A program made the position numbers and the translations under genes. Of a stretch of 64,000 nucleotides of DNA, positions 34,194 through 46,046 are shown one piece after another. Under the pieces are notes generated by a model. That model searched no databases, was not told the DNA's origin, and saw only the letters and a program-made list of their open reading frames with translations. Within the stretch, counting starts at the first letter, position 1; each line of letters opens with the position of its first letter. The stretch covers positions 2,480,001 to 2,544,000 of the forward strand of contig JAGMVK010000004.1 of NCBI GenBank assembly GCA_020747065.1, in the 5' to 3' direction. The stretch is from Cadophora sp. MPI-SDFR-AT-0126. Lineage: Eukaryota; Ascomycota; Leotiomycetes; Helotiales; Ploettnerulaceae.

Positions 34194-35956
34194 AAATCCA
34201 ACAAAGTCGTATGATCCCCCCTCCTGCATCCTCAACATACGCACCTACCCTGTCATCCTGCACACATCCATGTAGCTGCAAATGCAACTGCGGCAAGGGA
34301 GGGTGGTAAACATATCTTCCAATATAAACTCGTCACTTATCAGCTCAGCGCCATGCGTATGTATGTAAGTAGGTATGCATGATAGCCGTTATGATGTTGT
34401 GGTATTTGGCATGTGGTGGTGTGGCATCCATCTAATATCATTGGTATGCACAGTTCCCGAATTTTGACGCCATACTTACAGTAAATACCTGGTCTGTGTC
34501 TTTTTGCTGCGATTGCGGAGGTTTCCCCCGTTTTTGAATCTGAATCTGAAATGGTGTGGTGCTGTAAGCTCGCCACACTTGCCTAAGTGATGGATGTTGA
34601 GGCGAATTCTTATGCTTTGGCTTTTCGGATGTGATGGGTCTGCATGCCGGGGAAGAGGGGGTGTGGTATGCAGCGGGATGTTTTGTGAACTTGGTGATAG
34701 GATAGATGACTTGCATGATTGGCGTCAAGAGTGGGAGGTCGTCACGTTGGGGGTTAGGGATTTTGATTGCTGATTCCTTGTTCACTTATTATGAAGAGAG
34801 TATTATTTGGGTGATCGATTGGGTAGACTGGATGGTTGAGTGACATAGTAGATGGCGTATTATATTTTGTTGAAATGCTGTGTTTGACTATTCAGGGAGA
34901 GTTGGATACGTTTTGTTCTTGGGATGAGTAAGTGTAGCAGAGGGAGATTTTCGAGGTTCAGTTGAAGCATTACCCCGAGTTGAAGTGTATGCCACATCAC
35001 TCAATAACCATAGCTTTCAATAGCCGTTTGAACGTCAGCTGAAGTCTGGAAGATATATGGACCTAGGCTCTGTCAAGAGCCTGAACTATACACGTGATTT
35101 ATGTCCCTAATGAGAGCTTGTAAGTCTTGCCGATTCTTCCTCCGTTCGGAACGATGTAGAATTTTCATAGATGTTCTAGCCACGTATCGAGGCTTTGTTC
35201 CTCGCGAAGTTGCAAGCTTTGGCTTTCTGGACTTCGGTCCGCACCTCTTAGGGCGGAGTGATACGTAATTAGCTGGTGGTGTTGCATAAAGATGGCATGG
35301 CAATCCAGCCCTTTTGTGTTGATAATTCTCCATTTGGGAAAGCCTAGCCGTTTCGTCCAAGATACTGTATGCATGTCGGTATTGATAGGGTTTGAAGGAC
35401 CGAATGAGAAGGCGAGAATGGTATGTAAAGATAAGAAGATGAGGAAGAGGAGGTGGCTGATGCGGGTTGAGACGGATACGGGGCCTCCAACAACGGCTGT
35501 ACGAAGGTAAAGAGGCAGGGGAATAAGGATGGTGTTGTCGGCTATCTATTGATAATTCAATCGAGTACTGCACTGCAGCTAGATCCATCTGGCTGCAAGC
35601 GATATCTGATACGGAAAACTGACGTCTTGAGGATCAATTCGGAAGAGGAACCTGGAGATAGGTGCATGCAGTAGCGGCTCCTCTATCTGCACGTTTGGGG
35701 AGTAAGGCCATTTCGTAATCCGTGTGGTGGCCACACAGCCAGCTGTGGCTTTAGAGCAGCATCTGGTGGATTCGAGGGTTCGAACTACTGGCAGGCAGGA
35801 GGAAAAGTCAGACCTGGACCGTCTTGGGACCCGTTCGGTTCTGGTCCTGGTGTTGTATTCGCTTCGCTTCGCTTCTGGTGTTGCCTGGAGGTGGAGGGGA
35901 TGGGCAAAACGGCGAGGATTCCCGCGTGGCTGGATACTAAGATCTTGAGGGTTCTT

Positions 35957-35966
35957 GGGGGGGGGG
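35957..35966. repeat. Poly-G run (10 G)
   Basis: Homopolymer in the intergenic region upstream of the Spt23/Mga2-like gene. Confidence 0.8.
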
Positions 35967-37319
35967 TGGCCAACCATCTTCATATCTTGACATCTTGGCC
36001 TACAACCACCAGGAGCTGGCCAATGCGGAGGGGTTTGAGGAGGAGGGGGGAAGGGTGATCGGCACATTCAGGGACAGTGGTGCAGATGTGGGTCGGAGTT
36101 GGAAGCGAGAGACAGGTAACAAGGAAGTCTCACATCGATCTCGATCTGGGGCAAAGAATGCTCGCAGTATTACAGAAATGACAACACAAAAAAATGGAAA
36201 AATACACGAATTAGTTAATGTGTGTGCTTTGGGACACTTTCGTGGGACAAGTAGGATAATGGATATGGAAATAGAAGGGTTTCAATAGCTAGTGGAGAAA
36301 GGACAATCTTTCCCTTGCCGTGCGTCAATCCTGGCGGCATGGCAAGTGGAAGCCAAAGGGCCTCGATATCCATGCAACTCCTCCCCTCTCGCCTTCCATC
36401 CGTCTGTATTACGGCGAGGGCGCGGGAGCAACGATCCTAGAAGTATGTAGGAGGAATGATCAGTCCATATCGCGCTTCTCATTGACTGGAGAGGTTCGAC
36501 TTGGGGTGGATGAGTTGAGATTGGCGAGTATGGATGGACAGTTAAAGCAGAAAGTCAATTCTCACTTACCTTATACAACTTGCTGCTCGTTGCATGCAAC
36601 ATAGAATTGTAGAACGTTTTGTTTCGTTTTGCTTGTTATTTGCAATAGAGACAGAAGACACGTTCAATACATCTTCATACGACGGTTTCTCAAACATCCT
36701 TCCCCTCCCCTCGCGGCCTCCCCAGATCCTTTCTCACCCGTCTGCACTAACACGCCTCGGCCAATCAGAGCTTTCGGATCACACTCCAGAAGATCCACAA
36801 CAAATTGCGGACTCGCACTGTACTGTACTGCGCTGCGCTTGCACCTCTCAGCCTGCTGCTACGAGTGCGAACTCCACATTCGTGAACGTCAAACTCGACC
36901 TCGTGAGTAGACTTGACTTGAGTTGCAGAGCCAGGGTCAGCGCAGACCGTCCATTGCTGGCAAACACAATCGAAAGCAGAGAACCCTCACTCAACAACTC
37001 AACAGGCCAGATCTCTCGCACCCCCTCCTCGTCATCACTAGACACCAATCCGACAGACAGCGGTGACGCCTGGAAACCCGCCTCCCAACCTTCTTCCTCG
37101 CCCGACGAAAGAACAGAAATCCCAGCATGCGTTCGTGAAGGCAGGAGTACAAGACAAGTGATTGCCTCCATATCGCGTCACTCGATCCAGCATTCAGTGG
37201 AGAGGGAAAAACAATTCGAATTTGCAACAGGCTGTTCAATTTCTGCAGCGGGTGCATCTGGAAGGCCATTTCTCCCAGATCTGCCAGGACGACTTCGACC
37301 TGCGCATTCAGAAAGGGTC

Positions 37320-40300
37320 ATGCCGACGACGCCAGAGCCTGTCTACTCTGCGAGTTCGCCGCCCTTCATTTTCGATTCGGACATGTCAGGACGACTCGAC
37401 TCGGATCCTGACTTCGAGTTCTTCAATTCCAACCTCGAGGGCGTTAGCAGCCCTGGCTTCTTCCTAGCGGAAGACCTAGCCACAGACAATTCACAGTTCC
37501 TCACAAATTTCGGTACTCCCATTCCCGCAAACCAGAAGAGTCCTCTACTGGATCACAGCTCTCTGCTGGATACGAGAGTGCAACAGTCGCTATCTGCGCC
37601 TTCGACCGCATCTCCCGCGGGCTCAACCCAAGACTCATCCTCGGAATCATCTAGATATAAGCGCAAATCTAGCTCTGAATCCTCACGGTCAGCGCTGACT
37701 TCAGCCGACGTTATGATGGCCGATACAGATATGGGAGATTGGAAGGTGGAAGATTCAATGCTTGGCAATGATGCGTCAAATTATAGCGGATTCGAAGGAA
37801 CTATCAACCCTGCGGACATGAGTAACTTCGAATTCAGCGACAAGACCATGGAGAATGATTTTGACTTTGAGAGTGCTGCGAGCAGCCCAAGTCCGTTTGG
37901 GATAGGGCCGGTGGACTCTCCAGAAATGCCACTTATCAAGCATGATACGCCAAGGAGACATTCTCCCTTGATAAAATCGAAATATATACATCATGACAAG
38001 AGAAACTCGGTGAGTTCTGGCTGGCAGAAATTCAATTGGAGTTACTGACAATTTTATAGCAACATTCGGTTACCCAGTCCATGAACGGTCTGACAACTGC
38101 AGGTTCCAGGGAAGCTTCCCCGCTTTCTGCGGTGGTTACGAGCCAGGAGTCTTCACCCTCCGCCTTCTTCAATAATTCGCCTTCTCCAGGCAATAATGTT
38201 GATTTTATGAATACACAAATGCTCGGTGGACCGGCGCAGAACCCGGGCTGGGCAGCAGGCTTTGGGGGATACCAGAATAATGGCCTTCCCGCAATGCAAC
38301 AAGGGCTCAATCCACCACAAATGCCACCACGAATGGTTCCGCAACCACCTTTCGCCCATATGGGCCCTCCGTTCAAGCCTGTTATGACTCTTCATCCTAC
38401 CCCTTTGAAGTCTCGTGTAGAGACCCAGATCCCAATTAAGATGACCTTATTTCCCATGCCACCTGGCATTACCAAACTTCACCTACCAACTCATACGATC
38501 TCTAAGCCGAAGCTACTCGCGAAACCTACTCCTGCTAGGTCGCCAGATACGTTGGAGCTGTACACATCCCTGGTCTGTACTAGTGCGATGCAGAATCCCG
38601 AGGCTAGACGGCGAGCTTTTGAGCGAGCAGCTTCTGGAGAGCTTCCTTCGACGGAAGAAGCTTCTCCAGGCGAGAGCGGGTCCGACGAAGACGACGAGAA
38701 CAAGCCCCTAAATGGTGGAGACGTCAAGATCTGCGTTGGATGTATAACGAGAGAAAGAAAGCGTGCTGCCCGGAAGAAAGTCAAGAAGGTCGAAGAGGAG
38801 GAGTCCTGGCACAAGGATGAGGCTAAACGTGTCATTGTTTTCAATACCCACGAGGTTAAGGAATGGCAAGCCCCTACGAGCCAGCCTCCTTCAGAAGCCA
38901 CTGGTGATCGACCAGAGCCTTTCGTTCCGGATGGTGCGATGCAAGTGGATGCTCCTATGCGCATTGCGTGCTATTGCCGGCATCAGAACGAGAAACTTGG
39001 TTTCCAGGTTATCTTCACCATCAAAGATTTCCAGGATCGTCTAATTGCCCAGGAAATGACTTCCTCAATCATGATCACCGACGACCACAAGACCCATAAC
39101 ATGCCGACACTTACTACGCAGACATCGAATGGTTCTGATGGCCAGATGTTCTCGGGTTCTGGGACTTTCCCGGCCGACCCTACCTTTGACATGGCTTCGG
39201 TCCCCCCTGCCAACCTTGGAGCGTTCCGCGTATCTCACTCAACATCGGATTTGCAAGGCATGCAGAATCAAGGCATGCCAAATTTTAACATGCAGTTTTC
39301 TCAACCACCTAGCACCACCACATCTTCTCTCGTCTCTCAAGCAACTTCGACAACTGCAACGCCCCGTAACATGTCTCGACAGACATCACCATCAGCTTCT
39401 CTAGGACCAACATCCAAGAAGAGAAAGGCTAGTGGATCGAACAAGGTGCCTAGTGGGCTGGCAATGACCAGACTGGAAACTGGAGACATGGCTATTTCAC
39501 AAGCACCTCCAAGTGGTGCTTTGAGTGCAAATCATTCTTCAGCTCCATCGCCTTTCACACCGAACCTAACTGCCTTCTCCATTCCCGACCCACAATACAA
39601 CCCGGCTGCTTCGACTGTCCCTAACATTCCCCAGCAATACAACACTGGCCCTCCAACTCCGAACAGTAATGACCAGGTCTTCTTCTCCAATAACAATAGA
39701 TCCCAGTCTATGGAGAACCTGGCCATGCACCAACTGTATTCCGCTCCTGCTTCAGCTCATCCTAGCAGAGTTCCTAGTCCAAATGGCATGAGAAACAATG
39801 TGCAGGCCTATCAACAGCAAGCTCAGATTGCTCAAGCTGTTGCTAATGGTCTTTATGGTCTTCCATTGAATCTCAATCCGCACAGGCAGCCTACTATTCA
39901 CAAGATGATTCCCAACGAAGGTCCAAAAGCTGGAGGTATTGAAGTCACCTGCCTGGGAAGTGGCTTTTGCCAAGGTCTGGAAGTGATGTTCGGAGACTCC
40001 AAGGCTACGACGACAACTTATTGGGGAGAGACATCTCTGGTTTGCTTGCTTCCGCCTTCTGCTTTTGCCGGAACAGTTGCGGTTACATTCAAGCATCAAC
40101 ACCAGCAACAACAGATGCAACCATATCCTTCACCTCCAGTGCCCAAGAGTCAAACATTCTTCAAGTATGTAGATGACGACGAGCAGCAGATCATCCGAAC
40201 AGCGCTATCGGTTCTTGGCCACAAAATGACGGGCAAAATGGAAGATGTCCGTGACCTTGCGAGAAGAATTGTGGGTGATGGCCCTTCTTCATGGGGTGGA

Positions 40301-41757
40301 TCGGCAGGTCCATCGCCAACTGGTGGGAATCATAACCAGAATGTTAACGGTTTCAACATGGCTGCATTCGGCGTTGATGTTGAAGCCACACTCTTGAAGT
40401 GCCTGGATCTGATCGATCTCGACGACAGCCCCAGACAAGCTCGTCTGAACATGAGACGAGCTTCTGGACAAACTATGCTTCACTTGGCTTGCTCCATGGG
40501 ACTGCATCGATTTGTTGCTGCATTGCTGGCTCGCGGTGCTAACCCTGAACCACGAGACAAGGGTGGTTTTACCCCAATGCATTTCGCTGCTCTCCACAAC
40601 CACCCACAAATTGTGAGAAGATTGATGTTGAGTGGTGCTGATCCTACTATCCGAAGTCTCCAAGGCTACACACCATCAGATATGGCAACCTCTGAAGAAG
40701 TTCTCCGTGCTGCCCGTCGTATCGAGCATCACACAAGGACTCGCAGTGGCTCTTCTTTGAGAAGCAGGACCAGCAGCGCCACATCTCTCAGATCTGTTTG
40801 GGAACCGTCGTCACCCCCTGCACACGTCGACCTGGGTGAGGATAGTGATGATGATGATAACGAATACGAGGACGAGGATGCAGATGCGGCGCACGACGGG
40901 GCATTCTGGATGAAATCACGACGCCAAAGTGCCCAAAAGTCTTCTATGCACGAAGTACCAACGGTAAACGATCCAGTTATGGAATTACCGGGAGTCGTAC
41001 CGGGCGGACTCGCGTCCCCTACTGCAGCAATGGCCGCATTCCGCGACCACATTGCTGCTCAAGTCCAGCAATTTCAACAGACGATGCACCTCAACCTTCC
41101 AAACCTGCCTCAGATGCCTCGATTCGACATGATGAACCTTCCTGGTAACGCGTATCTTCAGACTACGCCAATGGTTCGCAGGATCAGCAACCTGGTAGGC
41201 ACCAATACGAATCGTCAAGACAGCCCAGATAATCCAAAAGAACAAGACTACAGGTGGTGGGATCTGTTCTCCGGCACTGTACCTGCCGCACCTCCCGCTT
41301 ATGAGGATATTTTCCCACAAGAAGAGGTCGATAAGAAACACGCTTTGGCAATCCAAGCAGCAGCCGATACAGTAGCTGACAATAGATGTGCTGAGATATA
41401 TGACCAAGCTGAGAGCTCGACTATGGCAAAGAGCCGAACTGAAGAGCTTGAGATAGTCCGCATTGGGCAGAAAAATGTCGTTACTCGGGAACAGCAGGAC
41501 CAGCTACGTGCTAAGCACGCAGAAAGGGTCAAGAGGCTTAGCCGTGATAGGAACCTTTTCTTTATCTGGGTATGTTACACCACTCTACTTACTTACGAAG
41601 AAGTTCTAATAAGACACAGATACCAACGCTTATTCTCATCGTCCTCGCTATGCTTTACAACCGCGTTCCGCAAGTATGGAACGGTGCCTCACAATTCGTT
41701 GATTCTATACGCAACCGCCAAAGTATACCACAAGGGCGAATCGTCGAGGAATTATGA
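37320..41757 (+). CDS. Spt23/Mga2-like tail-anchored IPT/ankyrin transcription activator
   Basis: In yeasts Mga2/Spt23 are ER-anchored precursors cleaved by the ubiquitin-proteasome to release a factor that induces fatty-acid desaturase genes and responds to membrane saturation and hypoxia. Exons 37320-38009, 38060-41569 and 41620-41757 give 1,445 aa. A Ser/Pro/acidic N-terminus is followed by a conserved region (about 350-560, SRVETQIPIKMTLFPMPPGI, VKICVGCITRERKRAARKK), an IPT/TIG domain (about 842-915, PNEGPKAGGIEVTCLGSGFC), two clear ankyrin repeats (about 1033-1110, GQTMLHLACSMGL and GGFTPMHFAALHN), a DDDDNEYEDEDAD acidic stretch, and one C-terminal helix (about 1394-1415, FFIWIPTLILIVLAMLY). 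The frame is open upstream to ATG 36594 (242 more codons); I prefer MPTTPEPVYS at 37320. Confidence 0.92.
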
Positions 41758-43348
41758 TGACATCTGCGTTGCATATTCATTTGTCATTTTTCGGTGCATG
41801 AAGGAATTACCATCATACAACAGGTATCATAGTGCTATCTACCATACACACTTTCCAGTACGGAACAATTCGAAGCCTGGTTCTCCTTCGATGGAGACAG
41901 GCAGGAGCTTAATGATGGACCAACCCGGACCTAAATCACGAATTTCATTGCTGTTGTCTACCTAGCGTTGCTTCTGTTCGCTTCTTTCCTAGCGCTCGCT
42001 CGCTCGCTCGCTTGCCTGCTTGCCGCTTTCCCCGTTTCGAATCGAGATTGGATTATAGTTGATTGATTGCCTCTTGCCATGGGATGGGTGTTTCTATCGG
42101 GAAATGTTTCAACAAGGGATGGATGGAGCGAGCACTGGTGGGATTGATGGATAGATGGACGAACCTGGGCTGGATGGAGTGAAGACTGGCTTTGCTTACT
42201 TCTCCTGCTTTGACTTCTTGTCCGGTGATTCATTCTAGCGGGTTTGTGGAGCATCCTGACATGATGGTAGTGTGGGAATGGAGGCGCTTTGATGGAGATG
42301 TCGAGATATCGATATCTCATGTACAGAGAATTATTATAGGGAGTGTTAGCTTATCACTTAGCAAGAAAGCTGCAAGATTAGCAGCAATGAAATGAATGAA
42401 ACAATAAACTAAAGCATCAGATATTTCCCTTTATCTTCTTGTCGTCATGGTTGCCGTGAGCCGTGCCCGTCGTTTGTGTGCTGTATGGATGGATAGGCAA
42501 TAGCTCTCTGCTTTTCACTCCTCATTGTTTGAGTGCAGATATCGAATTCACATCACTAATTCACACCACACCACATCACCGTGATTGAAGAAACCCAAGT
42601 ACTCATCGAGTCAGTCATAACTCCAATTCATTCTCATTCTTATTCTCAAGTTCATTCATTAGCTGGATTCACTCATTGATTCATTCGCTCGCTCGCTGGC
42701 TCGCTGAAGGACAAAATGCCTAAAAAACAAGCAAATTAACTGACTCGCGATTGCCAGATGCGAAAAGGCAATTCTCAAAATGCCAGATACATATGCAAAG
42801 TGCTTGCGAGCAATGCCAGTCTCAGATACACGAGCAAATGCAGAAAGGGCTTCCCTAAGAAGTGAAGAGGAAGAAGAAGTGTAGGAAGAAAAAAGGCGGA
42901 AATTAATTCTCGAATTAACCATCCCTCATTCCATCCATTCATCCATATCCATTATGAAAGTGGGATATCATGTCATAACCTCCTCTCTTCCCCTCTCCAG
43001 ACTTCAAATTCCTCGTTGGAGTCATCGAAATCCCTTCTCGTCTTCCCCTCAGTATCCTGTCGTCCCCATCATGTATTTGTTGACAGATCGAAGCGATAGC
43101 CGAGAAAGGGACAAGTCCAGAGATGACGGAAATAGAGACGGAGAAGGCGAAATGTGCAATTTTTTTCGTATTGTTGGGGCAGGTCGTGATAGGTCATTAA
43201 CTTTCGTTCGCTCGTTAATCGTTACATTATCCAATTCATTCGTACATGCATGATAGCAAGCGTAAAATGGCAGTTTCGCATGCACCCATGCTCCATACAA
43301 CGCTACTTCGTGGAACTCTGATCATCGAGACTGGGTCGGCAATAGTGC
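41758..43348. other. Convergent intergenic region
   Basis: About 1.6 kb between convergent genes, holding both 3' UTRs. It is rich in short tandem repeats: (CGCT)n at 41993-42012 and CATT/CGCT repeats around 42640-42705. No supported gene. Confidence 0.55.
41993..42012. repeat. CGCT tetranucleotide microsatellite
   Basis: Five CGCT units, followed by related CTTGCCTGCTTGC. Located downstream of the Spt23/Mga2-like stop. Confidence 0.85.
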
Positions 43349-46046
43349 TCAGAAGACATCATCAGGCCACTCGAAAGACTGCTTGCTAGTCGAAGAACTC
43401 AGCCCAGCGCGCTCTGTCTGTTCGCTGTTCACGGCACCACCATTCGCACCATTCTTGCTCGTATTTGACGAAGCGGAAACGTTTTTTACCATACCAGCAG
43501 TGCTCACAACCTCACCACTGGCCAATCGCACAGCCTTTGGCATAGGCGGGAGCGGGGGAATAGAAGGCGAGAGAGCTGGATCGGCAATGTACGCATCATC
43601 GTCATCGGCGTCGAGGCGATAAGAAGCCTTAGTCGGAGTGCGAGACTGGCTGTGGCTTGGCTTGGTGTAGTTGAGTCCTGGGCCGGTGAAGGTTGCTGAT
43701 GAAGGGGGTGGAGAGGCGGATTGTTGGCGATTGGTTGGTGGGAGGGAGCCTTTCTTACTCTTCATGAGGCGGCCGGAGGGAGGAGGGCTGGTGATGTGGT
43801 GGTTTTGAGGCTTCTTCGGATTGCTGACGGACTTTTGGCTTGGAGGTGGTGGGGGAGCAGCGCGAGTTGGTGGGGGGATGGATGGGTGGGAGGATGATAC
43901 AGAACTCGATGTCTTAGAAGGAAGAGAGCTGTTGGGTACAGTTGTCTTTGTCGTGGTCTTGGGGCCTGGTACAGTCTTTTGCAGCTTGCGAGGGTGTTGG
44001 AGGGTGATGGTTGCGCCTTTGCCGCGAGAGGTGGAGAGCTTCGAAGCTTTAGTGGATGTGGAGGTTGACTTGGTCTTTGGCTTGGTAATCGATGAGACAT
44101 CAGAGATGATATCGGATGTGAAGTCGTCTTCATCGTCTTCGTCTCCGGAAGGTGTGTAGTCGCCTCCGTCGTCAGAGACACGCTCAAAGATGCTCTTACG
44201 CTTCTTGATGGGTTCAGCTGGCTTGAACGTAGTCTTGGGCTTGGGCGTGTCTTCTTCGTCCTCATCCTTGGCTATTTCGATGTCCTGTGGCTTTGTTGGT
44301 GTTGTCTCGACATCTGGTAGTTTATCTCCGATGCTGCCAAGTGTAGGTTCCAATTGAGCTCGCGAGCTATGCTCTACGCTCTGTATAACAGTATCTTCCT
44401 CCTGGGCTTTTTGACTATGCAAAGATGTCGTCTTGTGATCAGCAGCTTTTGTCTGCTCTCCACCTGAAGCCCCAGACATGTAGTGAGTGTTACTCATGAC
44501 ATTGTCCGTGGACACAGCCTGTCCAATACCATTGTGCATCTCATCATCACTGAGTCCCGCCTCCGAGCTAACATATCCACTAAGAAGTCGCTCAGATGGC
44601 AACGAAGACAGAGCACCTGGCACGAATCTCGATCTCGAGACGCGAGAAGGAGCTTGAGAGGCAGGCGATTCAGAAGGAAGTGGTTCATTCAGAGCCTCAG
44701 CAAGCTGTTGTCGAGCCTGTTTGAGTCTCTCCTCCAAATTACTAACTCGCTTGACTAACTTCTGCTGCTTCTGTAGATCCTTTCGCGAGGGAATTCTACG
44801 AGCCTGGTGATCGTTGATGCTGACACTGCTGTCACCCGCGAGAGCGCTCTTGATATTCGACAACGAAGCCTTCTTCAGATTTGCGAGGGATGGCTTCTTG
44901 AAGTTGAATTTCGGCTTGTTGGGTGTAGAGCTGTTGGACTGAGCAACCGAAGCAGAGTAATTCGATCCCGGACTCTCACCACGCTGCTGCAAGAACTTCG
45001 GTGGTTCTAGGAAGATACGGCCCTTTCTCTTGTCCTCAGTGGATGTACTCCCCCTCGTACTCGTGCCTGACATATACACGTCACCGAACTCGATGCCGGA
45101 ATCATGCTTGCCAAGCTTTGTGTCCGGCGCAGGAGGTGGTGTAGGAAATAATCTTGGTCCAACCGCCGCGTCTCTGAAGTGTCCAGACTCCTTCAACTCC
45201 TGGTAGATCTTCTCGGCCTTTGCCTGTCTCTCTTGCAGGATTCTTAGCTGAACAGCCTCCTCATCTTCCTCCTCCTCCTGCTGTTCCTTTGACCAGAATT
45301 TCCAATTGGTAGGATTGAACGACGCAGCTATCGACTTGCCGAAACGAAAGATGCTCGAAGACCGAGAGCTGTCCGACTGATTTGTCGAGGATTCTGCCAC
45401 AGATATATTGGGATGGTGCGTGAACTTTCGGGAGCGGGTGAGCTTCCTACCACGAGCACCTTCGCCGCATCCAGCTGTGTTGTATTCGGACAGGAGTTCA
45501 TCTTCAGGCTCGAGAAACGGAACAGGTGGTACATGGCTGACGCGATCGTTCATGCTACCCTCTACAAACTTCGAAGGACGGATCAGAGAGCATGCTCGAG
45601 ATCGGTGACTAGACGTTGGCGAGTTTTGCGTCTTGCGGTTGTGGAGGGGTCGACGGGCGGAGGAGACGCTGCTGGGACTTGGGTTGGAGAGAGGCCAGTT
45701 GCCGCTGCGATGGCGTTTGTCGGAGTGTTGACCCTGTTCTCCATCTGCGGTATCAGGTGTGGGATTTTCTTTGGCGTGAGAGTCGTTAAGTTGTCTGGAT
45801 TCGCGATTGCTGAAGAGTCTCTTCGTGCCGGCTTTGGGTGTTGAATCGAGGGAGCGGTTGGTATGTTCGGAGGAGCGTTCGCCAGAGCGGTTTCGAGATC
45901 TGCCTCGAGACTGTGGAGGAGGAAGAGGAAGGTTAGCTACAATCTTGGACACCAATGTAGCGGGGAACTGCATGCAAGTCCTCGATACAATATGGCCAGA
46001 GAGAACCAGAAGCCCAATCGAAACTTACCTGACGTGACGAAGCCAT
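43349..46046 (-). CDS. Low-complexity coiled-coil protein of unknown function
   Basis: Not confidently recognised; it resembles fungal proteins loosely annotated as nuclear RNA-binding-like. Two exons: 46046-46029 (18 nt, MASSRQ) and 45910-43349, giving 859 aa. I rejected the ATG at 45973 because it reads through the intron, whereas MASSRQ joined to SRGRSRNRSGERS is phase-correct with a GTAAGT donor and a CCTCCTCCACAG acceptor. Features: basic Arg/Ser N-terminus, KFWSKEQQEEEEDEEAVQLR acidic helix (about 225-265), LKKASLSNIKSALAG motif (about 365), a coiled coil (about 395-425, KLVKRVSNLEERLKQARQQL), long Ser/Thr/Pro/Lys stretches with SP sites, a poly-Pro run, and a conserved-looking end FEWPDDVF. 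No signal peptide or membrane helix. Confidence 0.8.

Larger units (their letters stand above)
33895..36593. other. Long intergenic region
   Basis: About 2.7 kb with no recognisable protein. It contains two long G runs, 11 G at 34183-34193 and 10 G at 35957-35966, and TAGGTACATA-like microsatellite-like sequence around 34095-34115. The right part is likely promoter and leader of the Spt23/Mga2-like gene. Confidence 0.5.

Noticed and set aside
45911..45973. ATG 45973 as start of the coiled-coil protein
   Set aside because: It lies in an intron bounded by GTAAGT and a polypyrimidine-CAG; the MASSRQ exon gives a better start.
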